Source: Porphyromonadaceae bacterium UBA7042 (lineage in GTDB: Bacteria; Bacteroidota; Bacteroidia; Bacteroidales; Muribaculaceae). Taken from it: a DNA stretch of 13,745 nt. A model generated the notes under the pieces. That model saw nothing but the letters and a program-made list of their open reading frames with translations, was not told the origin of the DNA and did no database searches. The position numbers were made by a program, and so were the translations under genes. Location: positions 1 through 13,745 of the forward strand of contig DLAR01000056.1 in the NCBI GenBank assembly GCA_002494015.1. Direction: 5' to 3'. Positions 6,291 to 13,740 of this stretch are shown one piece after another (the stretch's first letter is position 1; every line of letters starts with the position of its first letter).

Positions 6291-7424
6291 ATGAATAAAA
6301 TTATATTTTTATCAGCAATAGCCGCGCTATCGCTGATGACGGCTTGTCACGCCAACCATAATCATGACCATGACAAAGATGAGGCACAAAAAGAAGAAGG
6401 CCATCATCATGACAGCGACGAAATCGTTCTTGAACCCGAAGATGCCGAGCGATTCGGAGTCAAGACAGCTATCGTCACGCCATCCCGATTCAACGAAATA
6501 GTCACCGTCAGCGGGCAGATAGTCTCCTCTCCCGAAGACCGCGCCGTTGTCGCGGCCCCGGCATCAGGCATCGTGCGCCTTGTCGCAGGTGTGACCGAAG
6601 GCATGAACGTATCAGCCGGAGCCACAATTGCCACCGTGTCGTCGCGCGGAGTGACAGGCGGCGACCCCAATGAAAGCGCCCGCATAGCGATGGAGGCGGC
6701 CAAACGCGAACTCGACCGGCTGACACCGTTGCTTGCCGACGGCATCGTCACCCGCCGCGAGTACAATGCCGCGCAACAAGCCTACGATGCTGCCCGTGCC
6801 GCTTACAGCGGTAACGCAGCCTCGGGACGTGCCACATCACCGATTACAGGAACAGTCACTCAGGTGATGGTCAAAGAGGGAGAATATGTCGAGACGGGAA
6901 CTCCGATTGCCACAGTGTCGAAAAACACACGGCTCACCCTGCGCGCCGACCTCCCTGAACGCTACATGACCTTTGTGAATACAATAACATCGGCCAACTT
7001 CCGTCCCGCTTATTCCGACTCGACTTTTACCCTCGCCGACATGGGAGGCCGCCTCGTGTCACCGGCAAATGCCGCAGGCGAGCTGAAAGGATATATCCCG
7101 GTCTATTTCACATTTGACAACAACGGCACCGTCACCCCCGGAGCATCAGCCGAAGTCTATCTCATCGGCCGCTCCCGCAATGACGCATTGACAGTGCCGG
7201 TCGCCGCCGTCACCGAGGCTCAGGGCACACACTACGTCTATGTGAAAAAAAGCGATCACGGCTATGAAAAGCGTCCGGTCAAGCTTGGAAACAACGACGG
7301 AAAGTCTGTTGAAATCCTGTCGGGCCTCAATGCCGGGGAGGAAGCCGTGACTGAAAATGTCACTTTTGTCCGTCTTGCCGAAAGCTCGGGCGTTGTTCCC
7401 GAAGGTCATTCCCATAATCATTAA
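6291..7424 (+). CDS. RND efflux periplasmic adaptor lipoprotein (CzcB/CusB family)
   Basis: This membrane-fusion protein joins the RND pump to the outer-membrane channel. The lipobox LMTAC makes Cys19 the lipid-bearing residue. The mature N-terminus is His/Asp-rich, with seven His between residues 20 and 40, and the C-terminus ends HSHNH, so both ends could bind metal. A half-lipoyl stretch near residues 80-120 (VVAAPASGIVRLVAG) is followed by a short helical hairpin at ~125-165 and the second half-lipoyl stretch (TSPITGTVTQVMVKEGEYV). Beta-barrel and membrane-proximal domains follow. The 377 residues suit the family. The stop codon lies 14 bp before the pump gene. The His-rich ends support a heavy-metal rather than a drug substrate. 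Which metal is not readable from this gene. Confidence 0.9.
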   Translation: MNKIIFLSAIAALSLMTACHANHNHDHDKDEAQKEEGHHHDSDEIVLEPEDAERFGVKTAIVTPSRFNEIVTVSGQIVSSPEDRAVVAAPASGIVRLVAGVTEGMNVSAGATIATVSSRGVTGGDPNESARIAMEAAKRELDRLTPLLADGIVTRREYNAAQQAYDAARAAYSGNAASGRATSPITGTVTQVMVKEGEYVETGTPIATVSKNTRLTLRADLPERYMTFVNTITSANFRPAYSDSTFTLADMGGRLVSPANAAGELKGYIPVYFTFDNNGTVTPGASAEVYLIGRSRNDALTVPVAAVTEAQGTHYVYVKKSDHGYEKRPVKLGNNDGKSVEILSGLNAGEEAVTENVTFVRLAESSGVVPEGHSHNH

Positions 7425-7438
7425 TCCCTGTTCACGCC

Positions 7439-10400
7439 ATGCTTAACAAGATTATAGACTTGTCGCTCAGCAACCGTCTGGTCGTACTTGTGCTGTCGGG
7501 ATTGTTGCTTCTGGCCGGAGTCACGGTATTGCTGCGCACCGAGGTCGACATCTTCCCCGACCTCAATGCCCCGACGGTCGTTGTTATGACCGAGGCACCC
7601 GGGTTTGCACCCGAAGAAGTCGAAAAAATAATAACATTCCCCATCGAGACCGCAGTCAACGGTGCTACGGGAGTTCGCCGTGTGCGTTCATCCTCGGCTG
7701 CGGGATTCTCGGTAGTCTGGGTAGAATTTGACTGGGGCACTGACATCTATCGGGCACGTCAGACTGTTTCTGAAAAGCTGTCGGAAATCGAAGGTTCTCT
7801 CCCGCCCGGAATCGGGTCACCGACCCTCGGGCCGCAGTCATCCATCCTCGGAGAAGTACTCATCATCGGCCTGACCGCCGACTCGACCTCGCTCGGCGAA
7901 CTGCGCACCATTGCCGACCGCCGCATACGTCCGCGCCTGCTTTCAATCGGCGGCGTATCGCAGATATCGGTTATCGGCGGTGACATCAAGGATTATCAGA
8001 TACTTATCTCACCCGAAAGGATGAAACATCACGACATCTCTCTCGGCGAGGTCATGGACGCTGTGTCAACGCTCAATTCCAATGCCTCGGGGGGAGTGCT
8101 GTATGAGTATGGAAACGAATACCTCATCAAAGGCGACATCGCGACTACCGACATTGACGAACTTGCCGAAAGCGTCATACGCAGTGACAAGCGCGGGATG
8201 GTGAAACTCGGCGACATTGCCGATGTAACTATCGGCCACAAGGAACCCCGACTCGGCGTGGCGTCGGTCGACGCTCATCCCGCCATACTGCTCACTGTGA
8301 CCAAACAGCCGGCAGTGGGAACTATTGACCTCACAAAAAAAATTGAAGCCGACCTCGCGCAGATGGCCCCCTCTCTCCCGGCCGATGTGACGGTGAAGAC
8401 CGATATTTTCAAGCAGGCCGATTTCATCGACAACTCGATTTCCAATCTTCAGGAATCGCTCTTTATCGGCGCATTGCTTGTTATTGTCGTATTGTTTTTC
8501 TTCCTCATGAACGTGCGCACGACCCTCATCTCTCTCGTCGCCCTCCCCCTTTCCATCATTGTGACCGTGCTGGTGCTCCACGCGCTCAGACTGACCATCA
8601 ACACCATGAGTCTCGGCGGCATCGCGATTGCAATCGGCTCCCTTGTCGACGATGCGATTGTCGATGTGGAAAACGTATACAAACGGTTGCGGGAAAACCG
8701 GCAGCTCCCGGCCGACCGGCGCCGCTCCACCATCAGTGTCGTCTTTGAGGCATCCAAGGAAGTGCGTCTCCCCATTTTCAACTCATCACTCATCATCATG
8801 GCAAGCTTTATGCCGCTGTTTTTCCTCACCGGCATCGAGGGACGCATGCTCATCCCGCTCGGCATATCCTTTATTGTCGCGCTTATAGCCTCTACCATAG
8901 TCGCCCTTACCGTCACCCCCGTCCTGTGCAGCTACCTGCTGGGGGGAAAGAAGGCCGACAAGGAATCGGGACGTGAATCATGGGTGGCCCGCAAGCTCAA
9001 AGGGGTCTACTCGCGCGCCCTCACAGGCAGTTTTGCCCACAGCAAAGCGATTCTCGGAGGCACGGCCGTGCTGTTTTTGATTGCACTGGGAGTGTTCTTT
9101 ACCCTTGGACGCAGTTTTCTGCCGTCATTCAACGAAGGGTCATTTACAATCAATGTCTCTACCCTGCCGGGCATATCGCTTGACGAGAGCGACAAGGTGG
9201 GACGCGAGGCCGAAAAAATTATTCTTTCTGTTCCCGAGGTGCGGACTGTAGCCCGCAAGACAGGCCGGGCCGAGCTTGACGAGCACTCGCTCGGGGTGAA
9301 TGTGTCGGAAATCGAGGCTCCCTACGTTCTTGACAAGGGACGCAACCGGTCAGAGGTCGTTGCCGAGCTCCGCCACAAACTGGCCTCCATCCCGGGAGCC
9401 AATATAGAAATCGGGCAGCCTATCTCCCACCGCATCGATGCCATGTTGTCAGGTACCGAGGCCCAGATTGCCATCAAGCTCTTCGGCGATGACCTCAACC
9501 GGCTCTACAGAGTCGGGAACCAGATAAAGGGAGTCATTTCCGATATTCCGGGAGTGGTCGATGCCAATGTCGAGCAGCAGATTGACCGCCCGCAGCTCGA
9601 CATCAGGCCGCGCAGACAGTTGCTGGCACGATATGGAATACCGATGGCCGAATTTGCACGGGTCATCAATGTCGCCCTCGCCGGCGAAGTCGTGTCGCAG
9701 GTCTATGAAAACGGACTGCCCTACGACATCACCGTTCAGCTTGCCGATGACCGCAAAAACACGATGGAGAAAATAGCCAATCTCACTATCGACTCCAACC
9801 AAGGGAAGATTCCGCTCAGCAGCGTGGCTGATATTGTATCGGCCACAGGCCCCAACACCATCAACCGCGAAAATGTGTCACGCCGACTCATTATCTCGGC
9901 CAATGTCGCCGACCGTGACCTCCGCGGAGTCGTCAACGACATCCGGCGCGAGATTGACGATGAAGTCGAGATGCCCGAAGGGTATTATGTGACCTACGGC
10001 GGCCAGTTTGAAAGCGAGGCCGAGGCATCGCGCACCCTCGCTCTTGCCTCGGCAGGCGCGCTGTTCATTATTTTCCTGTTACTTTACAGCGAATACCGCA
10101 ACCTGTCACAACCGCTAATCATTCTGCTCAACATGCCGCTTGCAATGATCGGAGGCATCCTGATGCTCCGTGTCACATCGGGCGAGCTGAACATACCCGC
10201 CATCATCGGCTTCATATCACTGCTCGGCATAACCACGCGCAACGGCATGCTGCTCATGTCGCGTTACAACCACCTGCGTGACGAGGGCGTGGGGCTGATG
10301 GAACGCATCCTGCAAGGCTCGGCCGACCGCCTCAACCCCATCATGATGACAGCACTGACATCGGCACTTGCCCTTATACCGCTTGCCGTCACCGGCGACC

Positions 10401-10531
10401 GTCCCGGCAACGAAATCCAGTCACCGCTTGCCATCGTGATTCTCGGCGGGTTGCTGACATCGACCGCGCTCAACATCTTCGTCGTACCGCTCGTTTATTA
10501 TCTACGAGAAAAAGCCTCTCAGAAAAAATGA
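7439..10531 (+). CDS. Heavy-metal efflux RND pump (CzcA/CusA family)
   Basis: This proton-driven inner-membrane pump expels metal ions through the adaptor and outer-membrane channel. Its 1030 residues are the normal length, with 12 membrane helices and two large periplasmic loops. The fourth helix carries AIGSLVDDAIVDVEN, with Asp404, Asp405, Asp409 and Glu411 as candidate proton-relay residues. This AIGxxVD...EN form, as I recall, belongs to the HME3/HME4 group rather than the DFG form of classical CzcA. Yet the three Met residues that bind Cu(I)/Ag(I) in E. coli CusA appear to be replaced: no Met near 620-624, Ala668 (with Met669) in RIDAM, and Ile734 in ARYGI. Copper specificity is therefore doubtful and divalent ions are possible. 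The stop overlaps the next start by 4 bp (ATGA). Confidence 0.93.
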   Translation: MLNKIIDLSLSNRLVVLVLSGLLLLAGVTVLLRTEVDIFPDLNAPTVVVMTEAPGFAPEEVEKIITFPIETAVNGATGVRRVRSSSAAGFSVVWVEFDWGTDIYRARQTVSEKLSEIEGSLPPGIGSPTLGPQSSILGEVLIIGLTADSTSLGELRTIADRRIRPRLLSIGGVSQISVIGGDIKDYQILISPERMKHHDISLGEVMDAVSTLNSNASGGVLYEYGNEYLIKGDIATTDIDELAESVIRSDKRGMVKLGDIADVTIGHKEPRLGVASVDAHPAILLTVTKQPAVGTIDLTKKIEADLAQMAPSLPADVTVKTDIFKQADFIDNSISNLQESLFIGALLVIVVLFFFLMNVRTTLISLVALPLSIIVTVLVLHALRLTINTMSLGGIAIAIGSLVDDAIVDVENVYKRLRENRQLPADRRRSTISVVFEASKEVRLPIFNSSLIIMASFMPLFFLTGIEGRMLIPLGISFIVALIASTIVALTVTPVLCSYLLGGKKADKESGRESWVARKLKGVYSRALTGSFAHSKAILGGTAVLFLIALGVFFTLGRSFLPSFNEGSFTINVSTLPGISLDESDKVGREAEKIILSVPEVRTVARKTGRAELDEHSLGVNVSEIEAPYVLDKGRNRSEVVAELRHKLASIPGANIEIGQPISHRIDAMLSGTEAQIAIKLFGDDLNRLYRVGNQIKGVISDIPGVVDANVEQQIDRPQLDIRPRRQLLARYGIPMAEFARVINVALAGEVVSQVYENGLPYDITVQLADDRKNTMEKIANLTIDSNQGKIPLSSVADIVSATGPNTINRENVSRRLIISANVADRDLRGVVNDIRREIDDEVEMPEGYYVTYGGQFESEAEASRTLALASAGALFIIFLLLYSEYRNLSQPLIILLNMPLAMIGGILMLRVTSGELNIPAIIGFISLLGITTRNGMLLMSRYNHLRDEGVGLMERILQGSADRLNPIMMTALTSALALIPLAVTGDRPGNEIQSPLAIVILGGLLTSTALNIFVVPLVYYLREKASQKK

Positions 10532-11718
10532 AGAAAACTATTATCACAATAGCCATAGCGGCACTTATCACAGGGACAACTCTCCCCCTGCGCGCCGACT
10601 CTTTCAACAAAATCCTTGACGAAGTGACCGCCAACAACCCGGCGCTCAAATCTCGAGCGGCAACCTCACAGGCATCGCTCGACGAGATGCGCGCCGAAGG
10701 GAATCTGCCCGACCCCGAAGTGGAATTTTCCCACCGGTGGGGGCCGGCCGGAGTCGGCAACAAATGGGACATCTCGGTCTCGCAGTCATTTGACTGGCCG
10801 GGAGTCTACGCCGCCCGCTCCAATGCGGTCAGATCGACCTCGGCCGCTATGGACTACCTCGTCAAAAGCGACATTATCGACACCCGCATGGAAGCCCGCC
10901 TGCTGCTCCTCGACATTGTAAATACAAGGCAGAACATAGCGGCACTGGAGAGCATCTATGACGGCATCGCACAACTGAGCGACCTCTATCGCAAAGCGGT
11001 GCTTCAGGGAGAGGTGACACGCCTTGACTACAACAAAATCGAAATCGAGCGCATCGCCATCGAGGGAGAACTTGACAATGCCCGTGCGGCACTCGATGTC
11101 TTGAACTCCTCACTGACCGCCCTCAACGGCGGCATTCCGGTCAGCACACCGGTTGATTCCTACCCCGAGCCTGACCTTGCCGTCATGGCGATGACTCCCG
11201 CTGACATAGCCGACTATATCACAAGCCACGACCCGGCTATCGCCGCCAACCGTCATTCGGGCGAGGCCGCCGGTGCCCTTGCGACGGCAGCACGACGCAG
11301 CCGCCTGCCGGGATTTTCAGTGGGCTACGTTCATGAAAACGAGATGGGCGAGAATTTCAACGGGTTCAGCGTAGGAGTCTCCCTGCCCTTCTTTTCGTCA
11401 CGCCACAAGGCCAAAGCCGCCGAATGGGCCGCCACGAGCCTCAGATATGACAACGACATGCTCGTGTCGCAACGTGTCGCGCAGTTCACATCGGCCCGCG
11501 CCCGCGCCTTGGCGGCAAAAAAGACTGCCGATGCCTACCGCCCAGTTGTTGAGACCGATGACAACCTCACCCTGCTGCGCAAAGCACTTGACGGAGGGCA
11601 GATTTCGATGCTCACCTTCATCCAAGAAGAAAACTACTTCCGTCAGGCCCGTCGATCCTATCTCGACGCTCTCTACAACTATCACCTCGCCCTCGCCGAG
11701 CTGATGAGATACGAATAA
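10528..11718 (+). CDS. TolC-like outer-membrane channel of the metal-efflux system (CzcC/CusC type)
   Basis: This outer-membrane efflux protein forms the exit duct of the tripartite pump. The ATG overlaps the stop codon of the pump gene by 4 bp, so translation is likely coupled. A signal peptide ends near Ala23 (LRAD); no lipobox Cys is present, unlike CusC of E. coli. Two outer-membrane-efflux repeats can be seen: an N-terminal half with NPALKSRAATSQAS and a second half with HDPAIAANRHSGEAAGALATAARR, each leading into long helices. Near the C-terminus, LTFIQEENYFRQARRSYLDALYNY is the usual last helix. The 396 residues are slightly short compared with TolC (about 470), as is normal for Bacteroidetes metal-efflux channels. 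A strong terminator starts 20 bp after the stop, closing the operon. Confidence 0.9.
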   Translation: MKKTIITIAIAALITGTTLPLRADSFNKILDEVTANNPALKSRAATSQASLDEMRAEGNLPDPEVEFSHRWGPAGVGNKWDISVSQSFDWPGVYAARSNAVRSTSAAMDYLVKSDIIDTRMEARLLLLDIVNTRQNIAALESIYDGIAQLSDLYRKAVLQGEVTRLDYNKIEIERIAIEGELDNARAALDVLNSSLTALNGGIPVSTPVDSYPEPDLAVMAMTPADIADYITSHDPAIAANRHSGEAAGALATAARRSRLPGFSVGYVHENEMGENFNGFSVGVSLPFFSSRHKAKAAEWAATSLRYDNDMLVSQRVAQFTSARARALAAKKTADAYRPVVETDDNLTLLRKALDGGQISMLTFIQEENYFRQARRSYLDALYNYHLALAELMRYE

Positions 11719-11738
11719 CGCCTCTGAATCTACGCTAT

Positions 11739-11786
11739 AATACGGCTGAATTTTTGTCGTGCGACAAAAATTCAGCCGTATTTTTT
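11739..11786 (+). terminator. Terminator of the metal-efflux operon
   Basis: Positions 11739-11759 pair with 11762-11782 over 21 bp with a 2-nt centre; the real loop will be a few bases larger. A T6 run at 11781-11786 overlaps and follows the end of the stem. This is the strongest intrinsic terminator in the window. Confidence 0.88.
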
Positions 11787-11810
11787 CAAAATATATCCAA
11801 TTTTTATTAT

Positions 11811-11818
11811 TACCTTTG
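11811..11818 (+). promoter_or_regulatory. Promoter -7 box for the glycosyltransferase leader
   Basis: TACCTTTG is a perfect TAnnTTTG box, identical to the one before the NlpC/P60 gene. The upstream region (11784-11805) is T/A-rich but has no clear TTTG at the right distance. RNA would begin about 11823-11824. It is the only perfect -7 box I found between the efflux terminator and the glycosyltransferase at 12284, so that operon probably starts here with a leader of about 460 nt. Confidence 0.5.
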
Positions 11819-11822
11819 CGCT

Positions 11823-11869
11823 TGACATTGACAGCCACAGCGGTGGCCCGGTCTTGTCATCATTTTTTT
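11823..11869 (+). terminator. Terminator-like hairpin at the start of the predicted leader RNA (candidate attenuator)
   Basis: TGACA (11823-11827) pairs with TGTCA (11855-11859), GAC (11830-11832) with GTC (11851-11853), and GCCAC (11834-11838) with GTGGC (11843-11847), around an AGCG loop. T7 follows at 11863-11869. The hairpin starts where transcription from the 11811 box is expected to start. RNA polymerase would thus meet a terminator within about 45 nt. It could be an attenuator, the end of a tiny RNA, or a second terminator for the efflux operon. Confidence 0.5.
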
Positions 11870-12216
11870 ATCAAAAGCGTTTCATGCTTTATCCTTCCAA
11901 GGAAATCGCCAATTTCAAGACAACGAGGATTAAAGCAGTCAATGAACGCTCATGCTTGTCGCATATCCACTCCCCGACAAGGGGACATCGATATTCGATA
12001 TGGCGTGGGAGTGGACTGTTTATTCGTTATCAGGCGTTTGGCGATGCCTCTTGGAGATAAACAAGAACATCATCCTGCGCTTTTTTTGTATAACAACATA
12101 AGGTCAATTCGGGGATGGAGGCGACAAAGAATAACAGATGACAAAGTTTTTTAAGTATTATATGCGTGTCATTATTGTTTCCCACAGTGATGATATAATT
12201 AAGCCATCGGCTGAGA
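11870..12216 (+). other. Gene-free stretch with many inverted repeats, probable mRNA leader
   Basis: No credible gene is seen in about 410 bp before 12284. Visible structure: GCTTTATCC (11886-11894) pairs with GGATTAAAGC (11927-11936) with one bulged T, enclosing GAAAT/ATTTC (11902-11906, 11912-11916). TCCACTCCC (11966-11974) pairs with GGGAGTGGA (12007-12015), enclosing ATCGA/TCGAT (11987-11991, 11995-11999) or, alternatively, CCCC/GGGG (11972-11975, 11981-11984). GTTTAT/ATAAAC (12018-12023, 12057-12062) encloses AGGC/GCCT (12032-12035, 12046-12049), and a T7 run comes later at 12081-12087. Short open frames cross it but show no recognisable protein. A structured untranslated leader is the favoured reading. 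Confidence 0.45.
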
Positions 12217-12284
12217 ATGCCGGTATTTGCAGGGACAGGGACAATCACTTCATAATCTTACCGGCATATTGACATCTGCAAATA
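12217..12284 (+). promoter_or_regulatory. Interlocking inverted repeats over the glycosyltransferase start (pseudoknot-like)
   Basis: ATGCCGGTA (12217-12225) is complementary to TACCGGCAT (12259-12267). TATTTGCAG (12224-12232) is complementary to CTGCAAATA (12276-12284), whose last base is the A of the ATG. The 5' part of the second pair lies in the loop of the first and its 3' part lies beyond it, which is the order of an H-type pseudoknot. The two bases shared at 12224-12225 could switch between stems. Masking of the translation start is the inferred effect. Confidence 0.45.
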
Positions 12285-13039
12285 TGAGCGAAAAAATCTC
12301 TGTGGTTATCAACACCTATAATGCGGCCGAACATCTTGAAAAAGTTCTCAATCATCTCAAGGGTTTTGATGAAATCTTAGTCTGTGACATGGAGAGTACT
12401 GACGGGACAATCGAAATCGCCACGCGTTATGGATGCAAAATCGTAACGTTTCCCAAAGGAGACAATCAGATATGTGAACCCGCACGCAATTTTGCTATAA
12501 AATCGGCTTCCCATAAATGGGTCCTTGTTGTCGATGCCGATGAACTTGTCCCTGAACCGCTGAAAGAGTATCTTTACGAGCGAATAAAAGACGGGACTTT
12601 CAATGGCGCGCTCGCTATTGCGCGTAAAAACATGTTCATGGGAAAGTTTTCCAACGGAACGCCCGATTATCAACTTCGCTTTTTTCAGCGAGACAGGGCA
12701 ACTTGGCCCGAAACCATTCATTCCCGTCCTAAAATCGACGGTCCCGTCTTCAATACCCCGAATAAAGACAATCTGAGCCTCCTTCATCTTGACGACCTCT
12801 CGATTGCCCGACGCATTGACAAGATGAACGTCTATTCAGACTACGAAGTCGACAAGCGCCGGAACAAAAGCTATAATTTTATAAAACTGTTCACGCGTCC
12901 CCTGTGGTTTTTCTTAAAACAATATTTAATCGGCAAAGGGTTTAAAGACGGCAATCGCGGTATTGTGAAAAGCTATATGGCGGCCATATATCAGATAATG
13001 TTAATGTCGAAAGTCATCGAGCGCACGAAACAATCATAG
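12284..13039 (+). CDS. Family 2 glycosyltransferase (LPS-core beta-glucosyltransferase type)
   Basis: This cytoplasmic-face enzyme transfers a sugar from a nucleotide donor to a surface-glycan acceptor. The 251 residues begin MSEKISVVINTYNAAEHL, the typical GT2 nucleotide-binding strand. STDGT is at 38-42, EPARN at 65-69 and the metal-binding DAD at 84-86 within VVDADE. The later part (QLRFFQRD, TIHSRP, then a basic LWFFLKQYLIGKGFKDG segment) matches my recollection of the LgtF/WaaE-like beta-4-glucosyltransferases of lipopolysaccharide core synthesis. The C-terminus is amphipathic and probably sits on the inner membrane. An upstream in-frame TTG at 12227 was passed over because the ATG directly precedes the conserved strand. 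The next gene starts 2 bp after the stop. The acceptor is unknown. Confidence 0.88.
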   Translation: MSEKISVVINTYNAAEHLEKVLNHLKGFDEILVCDMESTDGTIEIATRYGCKIVTFPKGDNQICEPARNFAIKSASHKWVLVVDADELVPEPLKEYLYERIKDGTFNGALAIARKNMFMGKFSNGTPDYQLRFFQRDRATWPETIHSRPKIDGPVFNTPNKDNLSLLHLDDLSIARRIDKMNVYSDYEVDKRRNKSYNFIKLFTRPLWFFLKQYLIGKGFKDGNRGIVKSYMAAIYQIMLMSKVIERTKQS

Positions 13040-13041
13040 TC

Positions 13042-13707
13042 ATGATTCCCAAAACAATTCATTACTGCTGGTTTGGCCCGAAAGAAAAGCCCAAAGAGTT
13101 TCTGCGTCTGCTGCAAACATGGCGTAATCATAATCCCGACTATAAAATAATCGAATGGAATGAGACAAACTTTGATGTCGACATGTGTGTCTATTCGCGA
13201 GAAGCATATCTGACAGCCAAATACGCTCATGTATCTGACGTGTGTCGCCTATATGTGCTGCTTACTCAGGGAGGCGTGTATCTTGACACGGATGTAGAGG
13301 TTCTATCTTCGTTTGATTCATTTCTAAAATATGAGTCTTTCGTCTGCGAGGAACATGACGGTATAGGCACGGGGGTTATCGGTGCCGTAAAAGATGCGAA
13401 ATGGCTGAAATTATTTATGGAATACTATAAGAGCCGACATTTTATAAATATGTGGGGCCATCCTAACCGCACACCCAACACCCAAATTCTGACTTCTATC
13501 ATATTGCCACAACTTTCCACACATGAAAGGCCGACCATATTCCCCACTGAATATTTCTGCGCCAAAGACTGGTTTAGCGGGAAAGTCTCTGTTACAGACA
13601 ACACGGTGTGTATTCATCACTATGTCGCCTCGTGGAAACGCAGAAAGACATTGCGCCAAAGAATATCCATCATAATCAGCGGATTACGAATCAGATATTT
13701 TCAATAA
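13042..13707 (+). CDS. Family 32 glycosyltransferase (DXD sugar-binding)
   Basis: This 221-residue enzyme begins MIPKTIHYCWFGPKEKP, the hallmark start of bacterial GT32 / capsular-polysaccharide-type transferases. ASP-rich motif GGVYLDTDVEVL at 77-88 gives the DXD (Asp82-Thr83-Asp84) that binds metal and nucleotide sugar. AHVSDVCRLYVLLTQGG upstream of it is the usual Gly_transf_sug helix. No membrane helix is obvious, and the basic tail (SWKRRKTLRQR) may sit on the membrane. Its ATG is 2 bp after the GT2 stop codon, so the two are co-translated and probably act one after the other on the same glycan, LPS core or capsule. Donor sugar cannot be told. The length is slightly short for the family, but start and stop look natural. 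Confidence 0.88.
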   Translation: MIPKTIHYCWFGPKEKPKEFLRLLQTWRNHNPDYKIIEWNETNFDVDMCVYSREAYLTAKYAHVSDVCRLYVLLTQGGVYLDTDVEVLSSFDSFLKYESFVCEEHDGIGTGVIGAVKDAKWLKLFMEYYKSRHFINMWGHPNRTPNTQILTSIILPQLSTHERPTIFPTEYFCAKDWFSGKVSVTDNTVCIHHYVASWKRRKTLRQRISIIISGLRIRYFQ

Positions 13708-13711
13708 CACC

Positions 13712-13740
13712 TTTTAAACCTACTAAGAGGTTGTTTAAAA
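13712..13740. repeat. AT-rich inverted repeat at the window end
   Basis: TTTTAAAC (13712-13719) and GTTTAAAA (13733-13740) pair perfectly over 8 bp around a 13-nt loop, starting 5 bp after the GT32 stop. No T-run follows. It may be a weak terminator. The sequence GAGGTTGTTTAAAA inside it also resembles the outer end of some insertion sequences, but the window stops too soon to tell. Confidence 0.35.

Noticed and set aside
8066..8916. Long open frames on the - strand within the RND pump gene (171 and 155 codons)
   Set aside because: They are antisense shadows of a clearly conserved coding sequence, with no promoter or domain.
11854..12060. 68-codon open frame on the + strand with TTG start
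   Set aside because: It starts inside the second terminator-like hairpin and has no recognisable protein features.
11759..12154. 131-codon open frame on the + strand
   Set aside because: It begins inside the stem of the efflux terminator, shows no domain, has odd composition, and runs through the structured leader; treated as chance.
12030..12248. 72-codon open frame on the - strand before the glycosyltransferases
   Set aside because: No promoter box, no domain, and it overlaps the structured leader; not supported as a gene.
12227..12283. 19-residue extension of the GT2 protein from a TTG
   Set aside because: The ATG at 12284 sits immediately before the conserved first strand of the GT2 fold, and the extension has no family resemblance.
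12224..12284. Invertible promoter flanked by 9-bp inverted repeats
   Set aside because: The segment between the repeats is only 43 bp with no -7 box, and the 3' repeat includes the start codon; known Bacteroides invertible promoters are longer. RNA pairing explains it better.
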